Counted from the first letter of the stretch, positions 32,127 to 41,899 are shown. The stretch: DNA of 54,938 bases from Akkermansia muciniphila (GCA_945860285.1 CAMAQB010000011.1:1-54938); one strand, 5' to 3'. The notes: generated from the letters alone by a model not told the origin. Made by a program: numbers and translations.

Positions 32127-33305
32127 ATGAACAAGCTTATCTTCATCGATCCGCATTTCGCGCTGCGGAGTCCTTCCCTCAAGTCGACGCTGCGGGAGTT
32201 CCCAGCGAGCTTCGCGGATTTCGACGAAGTGGAGGTTTGGGCGATCGAAAGTGATTTCGAGGATCCCAAAATCCGCATCGACTGGATCTGGTGTCCGTTC
32301 AAGAGCTGGCATCTTGTTTCGCTCTGGTATTGGGTGGCAGTGCACCTGAGATTCATTTGGCGGTTTTTCATTCTCCGCCAGCCCCGACCACAGATCGTCC
32401 AGGCCACCAATTATTATTGCTACTGGGCGGACCTGATTTATTTCCATTTCTCGTTCCTGGCATACGCAAGGGTGATCAAATCGCATCGGAGCGTGTTCCG
32501 GCTCTCGTTGGCGCGACGTCTGGTGTTCTTCATGCATTACGCACAGGAATGGATTCTTTTCAAACTGGCACCGCCGAAGTGGTGGTGGGTGGTGTCACGC
32601 ACGTTGCTTGAAGAGAGCCGTCAAGAGACGTCTCTCGGTTCCAAGTTCCGCGTGCTGCCGAACAGTTACGATGGAGAAAGGTTTTCCCAGTCCGTGCGTG
32701 CTCAGCATCGCAGTGAAATGCGCAACAAGCTGGGATTCTCCGATGGCGAAGTGGTGTTCATTTTTGTCTCACTCGGTGACCTTGAACGCAAGGGTTTCAA
32801 TCTCGCCGTGCAAGCGGTCGACGGACTGGTGGCGATGGGAAAACCAGCGCGCCTGCTTTTTGTTGGAGGACCGACGGAAGAGCCGATGGACCTGCAGCCA
32901 TTTCTCGAAGCTCATGGCATCCGCAATGATGCTTTCATTCATCGGGTCGGGCGCGTGAAAGACATCGAGCGCTACATGGCGGCGGCTGACGCCCTGTTGT
33001 TCCCCTCCTACTGCGAGGCGTTTGCCTTGGTGGAAATCGAGTCCGCTGCCATGGGTTTGCGGCTGTATGTAACTCCGCATTATGGCAGCGAGATGATCCT
33101 TCGTCCGCCGGGGAATGGTCGATTCCTGCCATGGGATGTGGAGGGCATTACCAAGGTTCTGGCGGAAGACATCGATTCCGGTGCCTTGTTTCATTCCTCC
33201 GGAGAGATGGGTGAGGCCTTGGACCGTGTCGGATTTTTGTACGAATTGCGTCAGCGCTATCAGGAAATTCTTCGCGCTAAAGCGGATGCGGGTTCCGGCA
33301 CTTGA
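32127..33305 (+). CDS. Glycosyltransferase family 4
   Basis: A 392-residue GT-B protein. The N-terminal domain (KLIFIDPHFALRSPSLKSTL) is divergent and rich in aromatic residues (WYWVAVHLRFIWRFFIL, a possible membrane-contacting helix near 75-95). The donor domain has VFIFVSLGDLERKGFNLAVQ, LLFVGGPTEEP, IHRVGRVKDIERYMAAADAL and FPSYCEAFALVEIESAAMGL, with the EX7E pair. This is one of the few genes here with a clear Shine-Dalgarno, GGGAGG at 32112-32117, 9 bases before the ATG; that supports 32127 over a start at 32103. Confidence 0.83.
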   Translation: MNKLIFIDPHFALRSPSLKSTLREFPASFADFDEVEVWAIESDFEDPKIRIDWIWCPFKSWHLVSLWYWVAVHLRFIWRFFILRQPRPQIVQATNYYCYWADLIYFHFSFLAYARVIKSHRSVFRLSLARRLVFFMHYAQEWILFKLAPPKWWWVVSRTLLEESRQETSLGSKFRVLPNSYDGERFSQSVRAQHRSEMRNKLGFSDGEVVFIFVSLGDLERKGFNLAVQAVDGLVAMGKPARLLFVGGPTEEPMDLQPFLEAHGIRNDAFIHRVGRVKDIERYMAAADALLFPSYCEAFALVEIESAAMGLRLYVTPHYGSEMILRPPGNGRFLPWDVEGITKVLAEDIDSGALFHSSGEMGEALDRVGFLYELRQRYQEILRAKADAGSGT

Positions 33306-33317
33306 ATTTTGAATTCC

Positions 33318-34889
33318 ATGGCAACAGCGAATGCAACATGCCCGACGCAGCGGGGCGAATCCTTTCGGTCTGGATGGCTGATGTTTGGCATCATCGCTCT
33401 GTGGACCACGTTGTCGTATCCGTTGATCGTTCGCACCGGCAGTGTCATCGTCGATGGCTTCCAAAGTCTCGGTGCGGTGGCGGGCGCTTCAAGTCCCGGC
33501 GCTTTGCGTTGGCCGATGCTGGGAGGTTTTCTTGCTTACGATCAGACGTGGGGCTTTCATTGGATCGGCTGGCCTTTGCTGCGCTCGCTGTTGCTCCCGG
33601 TGCTGCCGTGGAATTCGACGATTGATCTGGGAATTTGTTGCATCATCTGGGGAGGCATGGCCTGGGTTTTGTTCCGGATGGTTCGAAGATACGAAGGGCA
33701 ACTGGTGGCGTTCTCTGTCGCAATCACGGCTTTGATCGCGCCGGGTTTTATAGTGGCGGCACAAAGTTATCGTCCTGAAATCCCAACGGCTTTCGCCCTG
33801 GTGATGGCCCTCTCGCTATGGAACCAGTCATCGCCATTCAAACGTAGCCTATGTTTTCTCCTTTGCGCGATCCTGCCCACTTTGCATCCCCTGGGCTTGT
33901 TGGTTCCTGGAGCCTGGTGCGGGTTTGATTTTCTTGTCGGTTGGAAACGAGAGGGTTTCATCCGTGCGTTTCGGTTCGCGACGATTCGAGCTTTGCCCCT
34001 GTTGCTTGGTTGTGGACTGCTGGTTGTCTGGTTTGTCAGCCGACCACTGGCATGGACGCAATTCAAAATGAATCTTGAAAGCCAGCGCATGATGATCGAT
34101 GGACTCGGGACGGGTTACGCGACATTTTTCCGCTGGGGTTTGGGCTCGCTGGGCTCGGTGCCACTGATCGTGTTGCTGGGCACCTCCGCCGTATTCGGGT
34201 TGTGGCGGATTACCCGATCATTCCGATCATCTGATAACGCTGAAACGGACGCCGTCGTTCTTGCGGCCGTGGGTGTTGTTATTGCTCTGGGATTCAACAT
34301 TTTGGCAAAGAATCCAAACAGCCTTCACGTGGTGGCGATTCTCCCCCTCGCGGCCTGGCTTTTTGTTTCCGCGATCCGGACTGTTTCGCCTCGGTTGTCC
34401 GGGATCAGCTTCCTTGTCCCGCTGGGATTCGCCTGGTGTGTCTTTCTGGCTTTGCCGATCAAGCAGGGTGTCAGCTTGTCGAAACATCGCGGGGTCGGCT
34501 ATCGCGATGAATTGACAGCAGGGCTGAAGTCGCTCCCCGAGACAAGATGTGTCCTCATCCCGGTGGCGATGTGGGAAGCGGCGGTTTCAGTGCCTGACTC
34601 TGCCACCAGTTACCGGTTTTCCACCTTTCCGAATCTGATGTCCAACTCCCAGCGGGCTGACTACGAACGCATGTTGTTGGCGGAAACATTGCCGGGTGAT
34701 CTCCTCGTCTGGGATGCTCTCCAGGACTACGGCGGCATTTTTAATTTTGTCACCTCCACCGCCCTCCGTCACCAGGTGATCCGTCCAATGGATGACGGCG
34801 CTGCTTGGGAGCGTTTGCCAGATTTGATGCTGCAGACCGTTTATACAAAAAATCAAACGGCCGTCTTTGAAGTGTATCGGAAGCGTTAG
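33318..34889 (+). CDS. Polytopic GT-C-like membrane protein, paralogue A
   Basis: A 523-residue protein with about 10-12 hydrophobic helices. The first outer loop has VDGFQSLGAV and then GGFLAYDQTWGFHWIGWP. Later come RPEIPTAFAL, LPTLHPLGLL and AKNPNSLHVVAILP. These marks recur in the proteins at 42699 and 44225. An acidic residue in the first periplasmic loop plus many helices is the plan of GT-C glycosyltransferases that use polyprenyl-phosphate sugars, so I suggest a periplasmic sugar (or phospho-sugar) transferase. No named family is certain. The ATG at 33318 is chosen over a TTG 9 bases upstream. Confidence 0.7.
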   Translation: MATANATCPTQRGESFRSGWLMFGIIALWTTLSYPLIVRTGSVIVDGFQSLGAVAGASSPGALRWPMLGGFLAYDQTWGFHWIGWPLLRSLLLPVLPWNSTIDLGICCIIWGGMAWVLFRMVRRYEGQLVAFSVAITALIAPGFIVAAQSYRPEIPTAFALVMALSLWNQSSPFKRSLCFLLCAILPTLHPLGLLVPGAWCGFDFLVGWKREGFIRAFRFATIRALPLLLGCGLLVVWFVSRPLAWTQFKMNLESQRMMIDGLGTGYATFFRWGLGSLGSVPLIVLLGTSAVFGLWRITRSFRSSDNAETDAVVLAAVGVVIALGFNILAKNPNSLHVVAILPLAAWLFVSAIRTVSPRLSGISFLVPLGFAWCVFLALPIKQGVSLSKHRGVGYRDELTAGLKSLPETRCVLIPVAMWEAAVSVPDSATSYRFSTFPNLMSNSQRADYERMLLAETLPGDLLVWDALQDYGGIFNFVTSTALRHQVIRPMDDGAAWERLPDLMLQTVYTKNQTAVFEVYRKR

Positions 34890-34899
34890 CCTATTTCTC

Positions 34900-35940
34900 A
34901 TGTCCGCTCAACAAGAATCCCCGCTAACTCCATCTCCGAACTGGTTTCCAGGCATCGAGTGGTTGAGGGTGATGTTCATCGCATTTGTGGTGTCGATGCA
35001 CCTGAATCTTGCTCAGGAATTCGCGCAGGCTTCAGGCAATGCACATTCGCTGACCGGATACGACATTCTGTTGAGTCAGGTTTTCTGCATGGCCGTGCCT
35101 GGGTTCCTTCTCATTGCGGTGTTCCTGCAGGCGATCAAGAATCCCGATTGGAGCAAAGTCCGCGCCCATCTTGTCGATACTTTTTTCCTCTACGCATTCT
35201 GGGTTGGTGGCTGGATTGTCTGGACCCATGGCAGGCCCGAGCATGGAGTGATCGGTTTGATCAAGTTTTTCCTCAAGGGGGGTGGCTGGGCATTTTACTT
35301 TTTTGTGATTCTTTTGATCGTTCATATCGTCTATGCAATCATTCGCAAGATTCCGAACAAGGGTTTGTGGTTTGGACTGTTTTTGGCAAGTGCACTGGTG
35401 ATGGGAGCGTTCCTGACGATGGCGCTCAGGTCTCATGCGTGGACGAGAATCGAAACGTATTGGTGGCCGATCTGTTTTCTTCCCATTCCCTTTATGGCCT
35501 TGTTGCTGGCCCGTCACTGGCCCGCACTCAGCGTGAACCGCATGCTCCATCGACGAGTTCTCCTCACCAGCATTGTCCTGGCCGTGGCCGCTGGTATCAT
35601 TGAATGGATCTGCGCCGCAGATGCCACTGATGCCGCCAAGCTGCCCCTCCGGCCCTTTCTTCCTGAATACCTTCGGATGTCGCCCATGCTGATCGCGTTT
35701 TCGGCGATTTTGGCTGCCTTGAAGTTTCCATCAGCGCCGCAGTGGATTCGGTTCATCGCCAGGAATTCACTCGGCATTTTTTGTCTTCATGTATTCATTC
35801 TCCGTGGACTTCACCGGGTGATTGCTTCGGTTGCCGGGCCATCGGAATGGTCGCTTGTTTTGACTCTTTTTGTGGTTCTTGTGGGAGGAGCGTTTGCAAC
35901 GGAATTCGTCCGCAAACTATTCCGCGAACGCCTGGTCTGA
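34900..35940 (+). CDS. Acyltransferase family 3 (OafA/NodX-like), first of two
   Basis: A 346-residue integral membrane acyltransferase. The N-terminal WFPGIEWLRVMFIAFVVSMH ends in the catalytic-type histidine of this family, followed by about ten helices. FIARNSLGIFCLHVFILRG near the end is the conserved last-helix motif. It would O-acetylate (or otherwise acylate) the polysaccharide. It starts 10 bases after the previous stop. The next gene is a paralogue, so two positions or two sugars may be modified. Confidence 0.83.
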   Translation: MSAQQESPLTPSPNWFPGIEWLRVMFIAFVVSMHLNLAQEFAQASGNAHSLTGYDILLSQVFCMAVPGFLLIAVFLQAIKNPDWSKVRAHLVDTFFLYAFWVGGWIVWTHGRPEHGVIGLIKFFLKGGGWAFYFFVILLIVHIVYAIIRKIPNKGLWFGLFLASALVMGAFLTMALRSHAWTRIETYWWPICFLPIPFMALLLARHWPALSVNRMLHRRVLLTSIVLAVAAGIIEWICAADATDAAKLPLRPFLPEYLRMSPMLIAFSAILAALKFPSAPQWIRFIARNSLGIFCLHVFILRGLHRVIASVAGPSEWSLVLTLFVVLVGGAFATEFVRKLFRERLV

Positions 35941-35998
35941 ATTCCACCAAGGGCGTTGCCCCGCTTTTTTCGCACGCACTCAGTTCTTTTCTTTCATC

Positions 35999-37078
35999 AT
36001 GTCGGATCAAACAAGCCCTGAAGCGGCAGAGATTGCACCGCCCACAAAACCCGAGGCAAAAGCGGAGAAAATCCATCTCGACGGTTTCGACTATTTGCGG
36101 GTCTTTTTCATGATGATGGTGCTGATGGGGCACGCAAATCTGTTCTGGTACATGGCGGAGCAGCGCCAACACAGCGTGGGACTGGGACCGAATGTCTGGG
36201 ACTATCTCTATTTCGAAGTACAATCCTCGGCTGTTCCGACATTCATCCTGATGTCGATGGTCTTGTTCTCCTTGCGCCCGCCAAGCTGGAGCAGAACGGT
36301 GGACCGGGTCAAAAAACTGGGATATCTCTATTGTTTCTGGGTGGGTGCCTGGGTTCTTTATACGAAAGCGAGGCCTGAGCCAGGCATTCTTGGTTGGATC
36401 GAGTTTCTCCTCAGGGGTGGAGGTTGGCTATTCTATACCTTTGCCTCCTTGATGATATTGACACCCTTCTGCTGGGTGGCAGCGAAATTGAGCAGGCGTG
36501 GTCAGTGGGTTGGTTTGGTGCTTTCCATTTTGGTCGTGCTCGCCACCTCGCTCTGGGTCTATACCGACAAGAAGTGGCTTTATCACCATTTTTACTGGGT
36601 GCCCTCCTGTTTTGCGATGATGCCTTTCGTGGCGGCCATTCTCGCCCCCCATCTCAAACGGTTTCGCGAAAGTGGCGGCATGCGGTACAAATGGATCGCT
36701 GTCATGCTAGTCGCAGGGATTGTTACCGCGCTGTTGGAGTGGAAATTTTCCGCCGCAAGTGAGCTGATCACTGGGGAAAGGCGCTGGTTGCCCAAACACG
36801 CCCGGTTCTCGATCCAGTTCAACGCCATTGCGCTGCTTATCTTCAGCCTCGGTGTCAAAAAGCCGGTTAACTGGCTGGTTTCCTTTTTCGCACGCAACTC
36901 CCTCGGCGTGTATTGTCTGCACCCGTTTATCTTGAGAGGATTCATCGAGCCCGCCCAACGTTTGATTGGCCCGTACGCCCCCGACCTCGCGATTCCGGTC
37001 GGCTGCCTGGTTGTGGCAGTTTTTTGTTCGCTGGTGACGGAGTTTTTGCGAGCTGCGTTCAAACATCGGTTGATTTAG
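35999..37078 (+). CDS. Acyltransferase family 3, second of two
   Basis: A 359-residue paralogue of the preceding protein. A 30-residue charged, Pro/Ala/Lys-rich cytoplasmic leader (TSPEAAEIAPPTKPEAKAEK) precedes GFDYLRVFFMMMVLMGHANL, with the catalytic-type His. FFARNSLGVYCLHPFILRGF is the matching last-helix motif. The ATG at 35999 is preferred because the frame further upstream overlaps the first acyltransferase. Likely role as for its neighbour. Confidence 0.83.
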   Translation: MSDQTSPEAAEIAPPTKPEAKAEKIHLDGFDYLRVFFMMMVLMGHANLFWYMAEQRQHSVGLGPNVWDYLYFEVQSSAVPTFILMSMVLFSLRPPSWSRTVDRVKKLGYLYCFWVGAWVLYTKARPEPGILGWIEFLLRGGGWLFYTFASLMILTPFCWVAAKLSRRGQWVGLVLSILVVLATSLWVYTDKKWLYHHFYWVPSCFAMMPFVAAILAPHLKRFRESGGMRYKWIAVMLVAGIVTALLEWKFSAASELITGERRWLPKHARFSIQFNAIALLIFSLGVKKPVNWLVSFFARNSLGVYCLHPFILRGFIEPAQRLIGPYAPDLAIPVGCLVVAVFCSLVTEFLRAAFKHRLI

Positions 37079-37165
37079 CCCGAAACCTGCCCTGCCTGTG
37101 TGGGCAATACTTTGCAGAAAAAACTCTTAAAGTGACATTGCGAAAACGCACGACCCACAATTGTT

Positions 37166-37194
37166 TTGACGTTGACACAATGCCGGATTATAGA
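37166..37194 (+). promoter_or_regulatory. Candidate sigma70 promoter of the secreted SGNH-like gene
   Basis: TTGACG (37166-37171, 5 of 6) and TATAGA (37189-37194, 4 of 6) stand exactly 17 bases apart in the 170-base gap before the gene at 37249. An overlapping TTGACA at 37172-37177 matches the -35 perfectly but its spacing to the same -10 would be only 11. This is the best-formed promoter I found in the window. Confidence 0.5.
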
Positions 37195-37248
37195 CTACCA
37201 AGTTTCATCCTCCTGTTTGCAATTCACAACCCTTGCTCCTAACTGTTC

Positions 37249-39453
37249 GTGAAAAAAATCATTGCTCGCATTGTTTTTTTCTGGCTTTGCGTTTGCGGCG
37301 ACGCGCCATGTCAGACCTCAACGTTGTATGTCGACTTCGGATCTTCCGCGTATACGACCGCCAGCCCTGACGCTTCAGGACACTATTGGAACAATTGTAC
37401 CGAGGCCACGCCAAATGGCCTTCCCAATTTGATTTCCGATACCAACGAACTTACGGGGATTTCGCTTGGTGTCACTGGAACAGTCCTCGTCAATCCGTTT
37501 GGCACGACCGTTCCCAATCCGGTCACGCTTGGCGGTCTTGCGGTGGCAAGCGCAACCATGGATTGGTTTTATGTGTATGATCCCAACGTGATCACCGTCA
37601 CTTTGGGCAATCTGGCACCGGATGGAATATACCGATTGTCGCTGTTTGGTTCCAGGGACAGTGAGGAAACCCGTGTTACCAAATACGATGTCGTTGGACA
37701 AACAAGTGTGGTTAGGATGTTGACGTCCAGTGGGCTAGGGCTTGGACTGGCGCCGCAAGTTAATGCAAACCGATCCAATGTTGCGCTGGTGGAAAATCTA
37801 ATTCCCGCCGCCAATGGTTCGATCACCATTTCAGTCCGCCGTGAAGTAGGCCTCTTCGGTTACCTGGGTGCTCTGAGGCTGGAGACCATGAATACGGTCG
37901 ATGGCCCTCCCACAGCGACCGGGGTGGCCGCATCCGGTGCGCCACGGGTGGGTTCGGGCCTGGTGGGTCGCTATACATACTGGGACAAGGAGGGTGATCC
38001 GGAATCGGGAACGCAGTTTTTCTGGGAGCGTGCCGATTCTCCCACCGGAACACCAACCCGCTTTGTTGAGCCATCGACAACAGCATTGACCTGTGTTCCT
38101 ACCTTGGCCGAGCAGGGTAAGTATGTTCGGTTGGGCATCATTCCCAAATCGAGCAGCGGGAGACTTCAAGGCGGTGCCGCTTTCTCCCGATGGATGGGGC
38201 CTGTTGTTTCTGCTGCGACTAAAACGACATTTCATATCGGCAGCAGTTTCACGCTATGGCCGGACATTCCGCGTCAACTCAAGCAGTTGGGGCAAACCAC
38301 AGGAGATTTGCTCATGCCAGGTGTCCAACTGACTTCTGGACGGGATTCGCGTTACCACTGGGAAAATGGTCTCGATGGCGGAGGCATTGGATCCGGCCTT
38401 CCGTCGCGGCCTGAACTTGCCACTGGCACATGGGACGCTTTGGTGCTCCAGCCGTTCAATTCGGAATGGATGCCTTGGTCGGTGGTGCAAATGAGAACCT
38501 ATGCGCAGAATTTCTATTCACTTGCTGATGCGCACGGAACACAGGTATATCTCTACTGCGCGTGGCCTTGGCGCTACCAGTCCGTCGCCACACAAAATGA
38601 CATCAATGCCGCTTTTGAGCAAGTAAGGTCGGCGATCAGCGTGGGAGGAAGCAGGCCCGCCTTGATCATCCCCGCAGGAGAGGCGCTGCGCGCGGTTATC
38701 AATTCTTCCGGTGTTGGTGCACTGTCCGGTCTTTCCCGAGAGAGTTACTACAGGTATCAGGAAAATCCCTTGGACGATCTGCATCTGAATCATCTTGGGT
38801 CGTATGTTTCCGCGTTGACCCACTACGCTACGATTTTCAAAAAGAGCCCGGTTGGTCTTCCCGCGCAAGGACTTGATGCGGGATTTTATAACGATAACAC
38901 CGTTTATTTTGATCAAGCGGTAGCCACCCGAATCCAGCGCTTGGTTTGGTGGGTGGTGGCAAATTATCCCAACTCAGGGGTGGTTGAACAGGTCTCGTAT
39001 CCGATTGATCCCGCTGGTTCGGGTTATGTTCCACCGGACATCGGTTCGGGCAACGGTCCAGGCACCGGTACGGTAACACTTCCACCCCGTCCTATCAATT
39101 ATACTCCAGCACCCGCTTTGGTTGTTCATGATGGTGTTGTCGACGACCCTGCTTTGCTCAGTCTCGCTTTCGGGCCTGCGTTGGGCGGAGGAACGATACC
39201 GCAGGAAAATCTGCCCCACTTGACGAGCGGGTCGACACCGCAGCAGATCGAGATCGAGTATACCATCAATCCAGCCGCCGAAGCGGCAATGGTCACGTTC
39301 ACGCCCGAGTGGTCGGTGGACTTGATCCACTGGACGCAAACACCGCCCCCTTCTACACTGACGATCCGCGATGGGCAGAAAGTGCGGTTTTCATGGCCGG
39401 TCACCCTGCGAAGGGAGTTCTTCCGCGTCTATTTGGAAAAACCCGCGCCCTGA
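37249..39453 (+). CDS. Large secreted protein with SGNH-like hydrolase/acyltransferase core
   Basis: A 734-residue protein with a signal peptide (KKIIARIVFFWLCVCGDAPC; a cysteine near 21 could be a lipobox variant or a normal cleavage site). Residues 25-215 form a beta-rich domain, and 220-320 resemble an Ig-like repeat. Residues 325-550 have the SGNH pattern: FHIGSSFTLWPDIPRQLKQL with the serine, WDALVLQPFNSEW, and DDLHLNHLGSY for the Asp-x-x-His pair. The last 70 residues (WSVDLIHWTQ ... REFFRVYLEK) are a tail common in secreted verrucomicrobial proteins. It starts with GTG. It may modify the exported polysaccharide by adding or removing acyl groups (inference). Confidence 0.72.
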   Translation: MKKIIARIVFFWLCVCGDAPCQTSTLYVDFGSSAYTTASPDASGHYWNNCTEATPNGLPNLISDTNELTGISLGVTGTVLVNPFGTTVPNPVTLGGLAVASATMDWFYVYDPNVITVTLGNLAPDGIYRLSLFGSRDSEETRVTKYDVVGQTSVVRMLTSSGLGLGLAPQVNANRSNVALVENLIPAANGSITISVRREVGLFGYLGALRLETMNTVDGPPTATGVAASGAPRVGSGLVGRYTYWDKEGDPESGTQFFWERADSPTGTPTRFVEPSTTALTCVPTLAEQGKYVRLGIIPKSSSGRLQGGAAFSRWMGPVVSAATKTTFHIGSSFTLWPDIPRQLKQLGQTTGDLLMPGVQLTSGRDSRYHWENGLDGGGIGSGLPSRPELATGTWDALVLQPFNSEWMPWSVVQMRTYAQNFYSLADAHGTQVYLYCAWPWRYQSVATQNDINAAFEQVRSAISVGGSRPALIIPAGEALRAVINSSGVGALSGLSRESYYRYQENPLDDLHLNHLGSYVSALTHYATIFKKSPVGLPAQGLDAGFYNDNTVYFDQAVATRIQRLVWWVVANYPNSGVVEQVSYPIDPAGSGYVPPDIGSGNGPGTGTVTLPPRPINYTPAPALVVHDGVVDDPALLSLAFGPALGGGTIPQENLPHLTSGSTPQQIEIEYTINPAAEAAMVTFTPEWSVDLIHWTQTPPPSTLTIRDGQKVRFSWPVTLRREFFRVYLEKPAP

Positions 39454-39535
39454 CACTGCTTGCAGCGAGGCTCTGCGCTGCATCAATTGATTTTACCTCG
39501 TCACGCAATTCATTGCGGCGATACTTCCAGCGCTT

Positions 39536-40999
39536 ATGTTGTTCAATTCGTGGGACTTTCTGATTCTTCTGGGAATCACATTTTTGCTCTATTACTTGCC
39601 GGTTTCACGTGGTCGTCACGGCAAGTCCTGGCAGGTGACCGTCGCCTTGGTGGCGAGCGTGGTGTTCTACGGATGGGAAGATCCGCGCCTGCTGAGTCTG
39701 TTGGTGGTTTCCTGCGTCGGCAACAGTTACGCCACCGCACGGATCATCCAACACAAACTCGGCGGCAGGGAGGAACGGGTGCGCCTATGGGTGCGGCTGG
39801 CGGTGATTCTCAACCTTTCGCTGTTGGCGGTCTTCAAATACGCTCCTTTCGTCGTGTCGATGGTGCCGGGAATTCCAACGGGATGGGTCGATTTCATTCG
39901 CTCCATTCCTTTGCCGATCGGCATTTCCTTTTACACGTTTCACGGCATCAGCATGATTGTCGATGTCGCGCGTGGCGAAGTTACAAGGGAAAGTGATGAA
40001 ATGCTCTCGAAAGGAACCCGTTTCACCAAGGGAGTGCGCGACATCGGTTTCTATCTGCTTTTCTTCCCCCAGTTGGTGGCCGGGCCGATCGTCAAGGCAA
40101 AGCAGTTCTGGCCGCAAATCGCCGCCAAGCGACTTGAGGACATTCCCTGGGGGCAGGTGCTGCGCTCGCTGATTGCAGGGTTTTTCCTCAAGATGGTGGT
40201 GGCGGACAACCTGGCGGAACAAACGGTCATGCTCACCAAACCATGGATCGTCTCGGCGGGACCACTGGATTTGATCCTGCTGCTCTATGGTTACTCGATG
40301 CAGATTTTCGCGGACTTCGGTGGCTACTCGCTGATCGCCATCGGACTTGCCGCGATGTTTGGCTACAAATTTCCGATCAACTTCGATTTCCCCTATCTCT
40401 CGACCAGCATCACGGAATTCTGGCGTCGCTGGCACATGTCGCTCTCGGCCTGGCTTCGCGATTACCTCTACATTCCTCTCGGCGGGAACCGGAAAGGGGA
40501 GGCCAGGACCTACCTGAATCTGTTCCTGGTGATGTTTCTCGGGGGACTCTGGCATGGTGCCGAATGGAAGTTCGCGCTGTGGGGAACCTTGCATGGCGTG
40601 CTTCTCGGCGTGGAGCGTTTCTGCTTTCGCAAGCGAACGCGGGAACAAGCAGCGCAAGCGCAGTCTCCTGTGCGAGCGCTGCTCGGCTGGTTCTATACCT
40701 TCCATGCCGTCACCTTGTTATGGTTGACCTTTTTGATGCCCGACCTTCATCAGATGGGAATCTTTTTCCGCGAGCTGACAATTCCCGGAAAAATGTTAGG
40801 CCCTGCGGTTTTTGTTTCCGTGGTCTTCGGCTCGGCTGTAGTTCTTTATCATGCTTTCGGCTGGTGGCGCGAACATCGAGCCGAGACGTTCTCGCAATTC
40901 CGCGGTGGCTGGCCAGAGGCATTCGCCTACGGTGTGATGCTTTTCCTGATCGCCACCAACTCGGGGGCCCCGCAAGGTTTCATTTACTTCCAATTTTAA
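39536..40999 (+). CDS. MBOAT-family O-acyltransferase (AlgI-like)
   Basis: A 487-residue membrane-bound O-acyltransferase. It opens with the family's LFNSWDFLILL and contains PIGISFYTFHGISMIVDV, FFPQLVAGPIVKA, FADFGGYSLIAIGLA, FWRRWHMSLSAWLRDYLYIPLGG and MFLGGLWHGAEW with the catalytic histidine. It moves acetyl groups from the cytosol to the periplasm for transfer to polysaccharide. The next gene is an SGNH-type periplasmic partner, giving the AlgI/AlgJ (PatA/PatB) pair layout. Confidence 0.92.
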   Translation: MLFNSWDFLILLGITFLLYYLPVSRGRHGKSWQVTVALVASVVFYGWEDPRLLSLLVVSCVGNSYATARIIQHKLGGREERVRLWVRLAVILNLSLLAVFKYAPFVVSMVPGIPTGWVDFIRSIPLPIGISFYTFHGISMIVDVARGEVTRESDEMLSKGTRFTKGVRDIGFYLLFFPQLVAGPIVKAKQFWPQIAAKRLEDIPWGQVLRSLIAGFFLKMVVADNLAEQTVMLTKPWIVSAGPLDLILLLYGYSMQIFADFGGYSLIAIGLAAMFGYKFPINFDFPYLSTSITEFWRRWHMSLSAWLRDYLYIPLGGNRKGEARTYLNLFLVMFLGGLWHGAEWKFALWGTLHGVLLGVERFCFRKRTREQAAQAQSPVRALLGWFYTFHAVTLLWLTFLMPDLHQMGIFFRELTIPGKMLGPAVFVSVVFGSAVVLYHAFGWWREHRAETFSQFRGGWPEAFAYGVMLFLIATNSGAPQGFIYFQF

Positions 41000-41012
41000 C
41001 CCAGGCTTGCCG

Positions 41013-41885
41013 ATGAACCAACCTAACAGCACGATGCGATTGTTGACGGGAATTGCGGTCGCCATGATCCTTTGTTTTTGTATTCAAGGTGTTGCCTATT
41101 TCTTCCTTCACTGGCGTACGGGTAAAACCGAGTCGAACTATTTCAGCACGATCAGCCGATTCCAAGGTGCTGTGGCGCCCGGTGCGGAAATCGCCGTTGC
41201 CGGTTCATCGATAACAGGCCGACTTCCCGGTCGCGAGGTGGGCAATACTTTAGTTGCGAATCTCGGGTCCGACGGTGGATCTCCACAAGACGGAATTTTG
41301 CTGATGACAGAGGGTTTTCTCGCCCGTCCCGAATGGCTGGTCGTCGAGACCAACACACTTTTCAACGGCGTGGGATACGGCGACACTCCCGCCGTGGGTG
41401 GAGCACGCGACCCGTGGTTCGCGATTGGCGGGCGTTTTCCATTACTGGGAGCTTCAGCCCGTCCTTCTGGCATGCTGTATTCCCGCCTTCTATCGCGAAG
41501 CTGGACGGGGACAGGCAAACCTTTTCCGCTCGGCAAAAGTCCTGAGATTGTGAATGAAGTTCGGTCGTTCGATTTCACTCCAAAAGAACGAGAAAGGCTT
41601 GAAGCGCTCATCAGCAAAATGGGGGAATTGCGGCGCTCTGGAGTGAAAATCCTTCTCGCCAAGTATCCGGCTGGAGAAATGAAGCCGCGTGATCAGGAGC
41701 GGATGGATGCGACCATCGCGAGGATATCTTCCGAACTCCGTCTGCCTTACATAGATCTCGCAGGTCAGATTCCACGCGATTCACTCGAGTTCACAGATTC
41801 CGTCCACTTGGGCCCCGCATCCGCATCTCGGTTGTTGGATACGCTTCTGGCTGTTTGTCGGGATCTCGACATTGCCAATCCCTAG
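41013..41885 (+). CDS. Membrane-anchored SGNH acyltransferase partner (AlgJ/PatB-like)
   Basis: A 290-residue protein with one N-terminal transmembrane helix (about 9-33). Then come the SGNH block I AVAGSSITGR (nucleophile Ser65 or Ser66) and the C-terminal DSVHLGPASASRL with the Asp-x-x-His pair. LGSDGGSPQDGILL provides the block II glycine. It should sit on the periplasmic face and accept acyl groups from the MBOAT protein to O-acylate the polymer. The ATG at 41013 is preferred over a TTG at 41007. Confidence 0.78.
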   Translation: MNQPNSTMRLLTGIAVAMILCFCIQGVAYFFLHWRTGKTESNYFSTISRFQGAVAPGAEIAVAGSSITGRLPGREVGNTLVANLGSDGGSPQDGILLMTEGFLARPEWLVVETNTLFNGVGYGDTPAVGGARDPWFAIGGRFPLLGASARPSGMLYSRLLSRSWTGTGKPFPLGKSPEIVNEVRSFDFTPKERERLEALISKMGELRRSGVKILLAKYPAGEMKPRDQERMDATIARISSELRLPYIDLAGQIPRDSLEFTDSVHLGPASASRLLDTLLAVCRDLDIANP

Positions 41886-41899
41886 ATTAATTCCATCCC

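Noticed and set aside
39785-40705. Reverse-strand frame over the MBOAT gene
   Set aside because: Forward MBOAT motifs are unmistakable; the reverse product has none.
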